Below, piece by piece: positions 63,124-64,000 of a stretch of 64,000 bases of DNA. The stretch is from a bacterium. GTDB lineage: Bacteria; Planctomycetota; Planctomycetia; Kolteriales; Kolteriaceae. The position numbers and the translations under genes were made by a program. The notes beneath the pieces were generated by a model that worked only from the letters and a program-made list of their open reading frames with translations, was not told where the DNA came from and did no database searches. The stretch is from NCBI GenBank assembly GCA_019753235.1, contig JAIELF010000015.1, positions 1 to 64,000 of the forward strand, given 5' to 3'. Each line of letters begins with the position of its first letter. Position 1 is the first letter of the stretch.

Positions 63124-64000
63124 CTACCTTCCCACGATGCGGGAGGCGGGTTCGCCTGGGCGGGTTTGGAAGCTGCTGGCGTTAGGACGGGTTTCGGTGG
63201 GGGTGGTCGGTGGTTCCATCGACTCCTTAAGCTGCTCGGCTTTCTTCGCTTCTTGTAGCGTGATGAAGCCGTCGTTGTTGACATCAAGAGCACGGAACTC
63301 GTTCAGCCGACCGGCTGGCCATTCATAGACGGCAATGTGGCCGTCACCCGATCGGTCATAATTCGTGAACCAAAGAGGTGCATCCTTGGCCCGTCTGTCG
63401 GCAGCTCGCTCATAAATGGGAATCTCCTGCCCTGGAGCAGGCGGATTGATCAAGGCCGACGCCGGGAGTGTGGAGCGAACAGCGGGGGGTTCGGGAAGCC
63501 GAGCAAGCGAGTCGCGGAACTCGGTGAAATTGATTTGGCCGTCGTTGCTCGCGTCACCAACGAGCATTTGTTCCCGGTAATAGGTTGGGATCTCCATTGG
63601 TTCGAGTAGAAGATCGCCGTTCAGATCTAGGCGGACGAATATCTCCCCCAGAAATCCGCCTGTTTGACGCGGGTCGGGCTCTCCGACCGGTTTCCCAGGC
63701 GGCATTTTGCCCACCAAGTTCAGAACGTCTTTGCTGATCGGCTCCTTCGGATTGGCCGGCGGATCGGCTGCCGTTGGGAGAGATGCTTGCACGTCGGCAC
63801 TCGCGGCGGGGGGAGTCTTCTCCGCCAGAGGCGTGGTGTCTTTACGAACTTCGGGAAGGGGGTCGGCGGGAACTTTCTTCTCGGAGGATGAAGAATCCTT
63901 GGCCTGCGTTCCTTTTTTTGTCGCCGACGCCAGGGCGGGCCCAGACTTGGCCTTCTGGGACTGGTACAGCCGATAGCCCTGCAGGCCCCCAAAGCCGAGC
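63124..64000 (-). CDS. EF-hand calcium-binding protein, N-terminus outside window
   Basis: Partial gene whose beginning lies past the right edge; the visible frame stays open to the end of the window. It starts with a hydrophobic or Gly-rich stretch (LGFGGLQGYRLYQ), then a Lys/Ser/Pro-rich linker, and four EF-hand-like loops: DLNGD, DASNDGQINF, DRSGDGHIAV and DVNNDGFITL. These should bind calcium in two pairs. EF-hand proteins of this type are common exported proteins in planctomycetes. It converges with the 1032-residue gene. Confidence 0.8.
   Translation of the reverse strand, partial: LGFGGLQGYRLYQSQKAKSGPALASATKKGTQAKDSSSSEKKVPADPLPEVRKDTTPLAEKTPPAASADVQASLPTAADPPANPKEPISKDVLNLVGKMPPGKPVGEPDPRQTGGFLGEIFVRLDLNGDLLLEPMEIPTYYREQMLVGDASNDGQINFTEFRDSLARLPEPPAVRSTLPASALINPPAPGQEIPIYERAADRRAKDAPLWFTNYDRSGDGHIAVYEWPAGRLNEFRALDVNNDGFITLQEAKKAEQLKESMEPPTTPTETRPNASSFQTRPGEPASRIVGR

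Overview
The window reads as a chromosomal segment of a planctomycete. The basis is the protein families: paired DUF1501 and PSCyt1/DUF1549/DUF1553 proteins, a DUF1571 protein, a PEP-CTERM protein, two thioredoxin/cytochrome c/copper-monooxygenase hybrids, and large secreted proteins of planctomycete type. Base composition is moderately GC-rich and genes are packed on both strands. The order or genus cannot be fixed from the sequence alone. I saw no rRNA, convincing tRNA, CRISPR array, insertion sequence or prophage.

Layout. 0.1-6.8 kb: a Nudix protein with an abrupt C-terminus, a DUF1571 protein, a secreted prolyl oligopeptidase, a penicillin-acylase-type hydrolase and a GNAT acetyltransferase. 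7.3-12.8 kb: tandem redoxin/cytochrome/copper oxygenase paralogs, an SDR enzyme and a PEP-CTERM protein. 13.2-15.9 kb: a degenerate transglutaminase-like membrane protein and an aldose 1-epimerase. 15.8-20.1 kb: a four-gene Mn/Fe/Zn ABC importer operon whose two permeases both end in DtxR/MntR-like repressor domains, the same gene order as chlamydial ytgABCD with its YtgCR fusion. 20.4-24.9 kb: DUF1501 and DUF1553 pair. 25.1-33.1 kb: B12/radical SAM protein, a secreted protein of jelly-roll modules, a PQQ-propeller protein, a small conserved protein, an SGNH hydrolase and RNase D. 33.4-37.6 kb: a translationally coupled lipoprotein/secreted protein pair and an alpha/beta hydrolase with a Cys nucleophile. 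37.7-42.3 kb: the flagellar export cluster fliN-fliO-fliP-fliQ-fliR-flhB. 42.4-44.9 kb: a Pro-rich lipoprotein and a MoxR ATPase.

44.9-49.0 kb is a minus-strand metabolic run read CYTH enzyme, folK, panC, panD, hisD. Next come a DUF2237 protein, a small secreted protein, and a GlcD/GlcF-type FAD/Fe-S dehydrogenase coupled to a MoaD/ThiS protein. ispF and ruvC follow on the plus strand. 55.3-58.1 kb holds four adjacent uncharacterised membrane-anchored proteins, three of them coiled-coil and one a 47-residue microprotein. The window ends with mutY, a 1032-residue secreted protein of unknown function and a partial EF-hand protein.

The best candidates for new biology are the twin permease-repressor fusions (15.8-18.3 kb), the coiled-coil membrane cluster (55.3-58.1 kb) and several enzymes with substituted signature residues: FlhB NPTE, MutY Asp to Glu, a Cys-nucleophile hydrolase, and a dehydrogenase lacking both CCG motifs.
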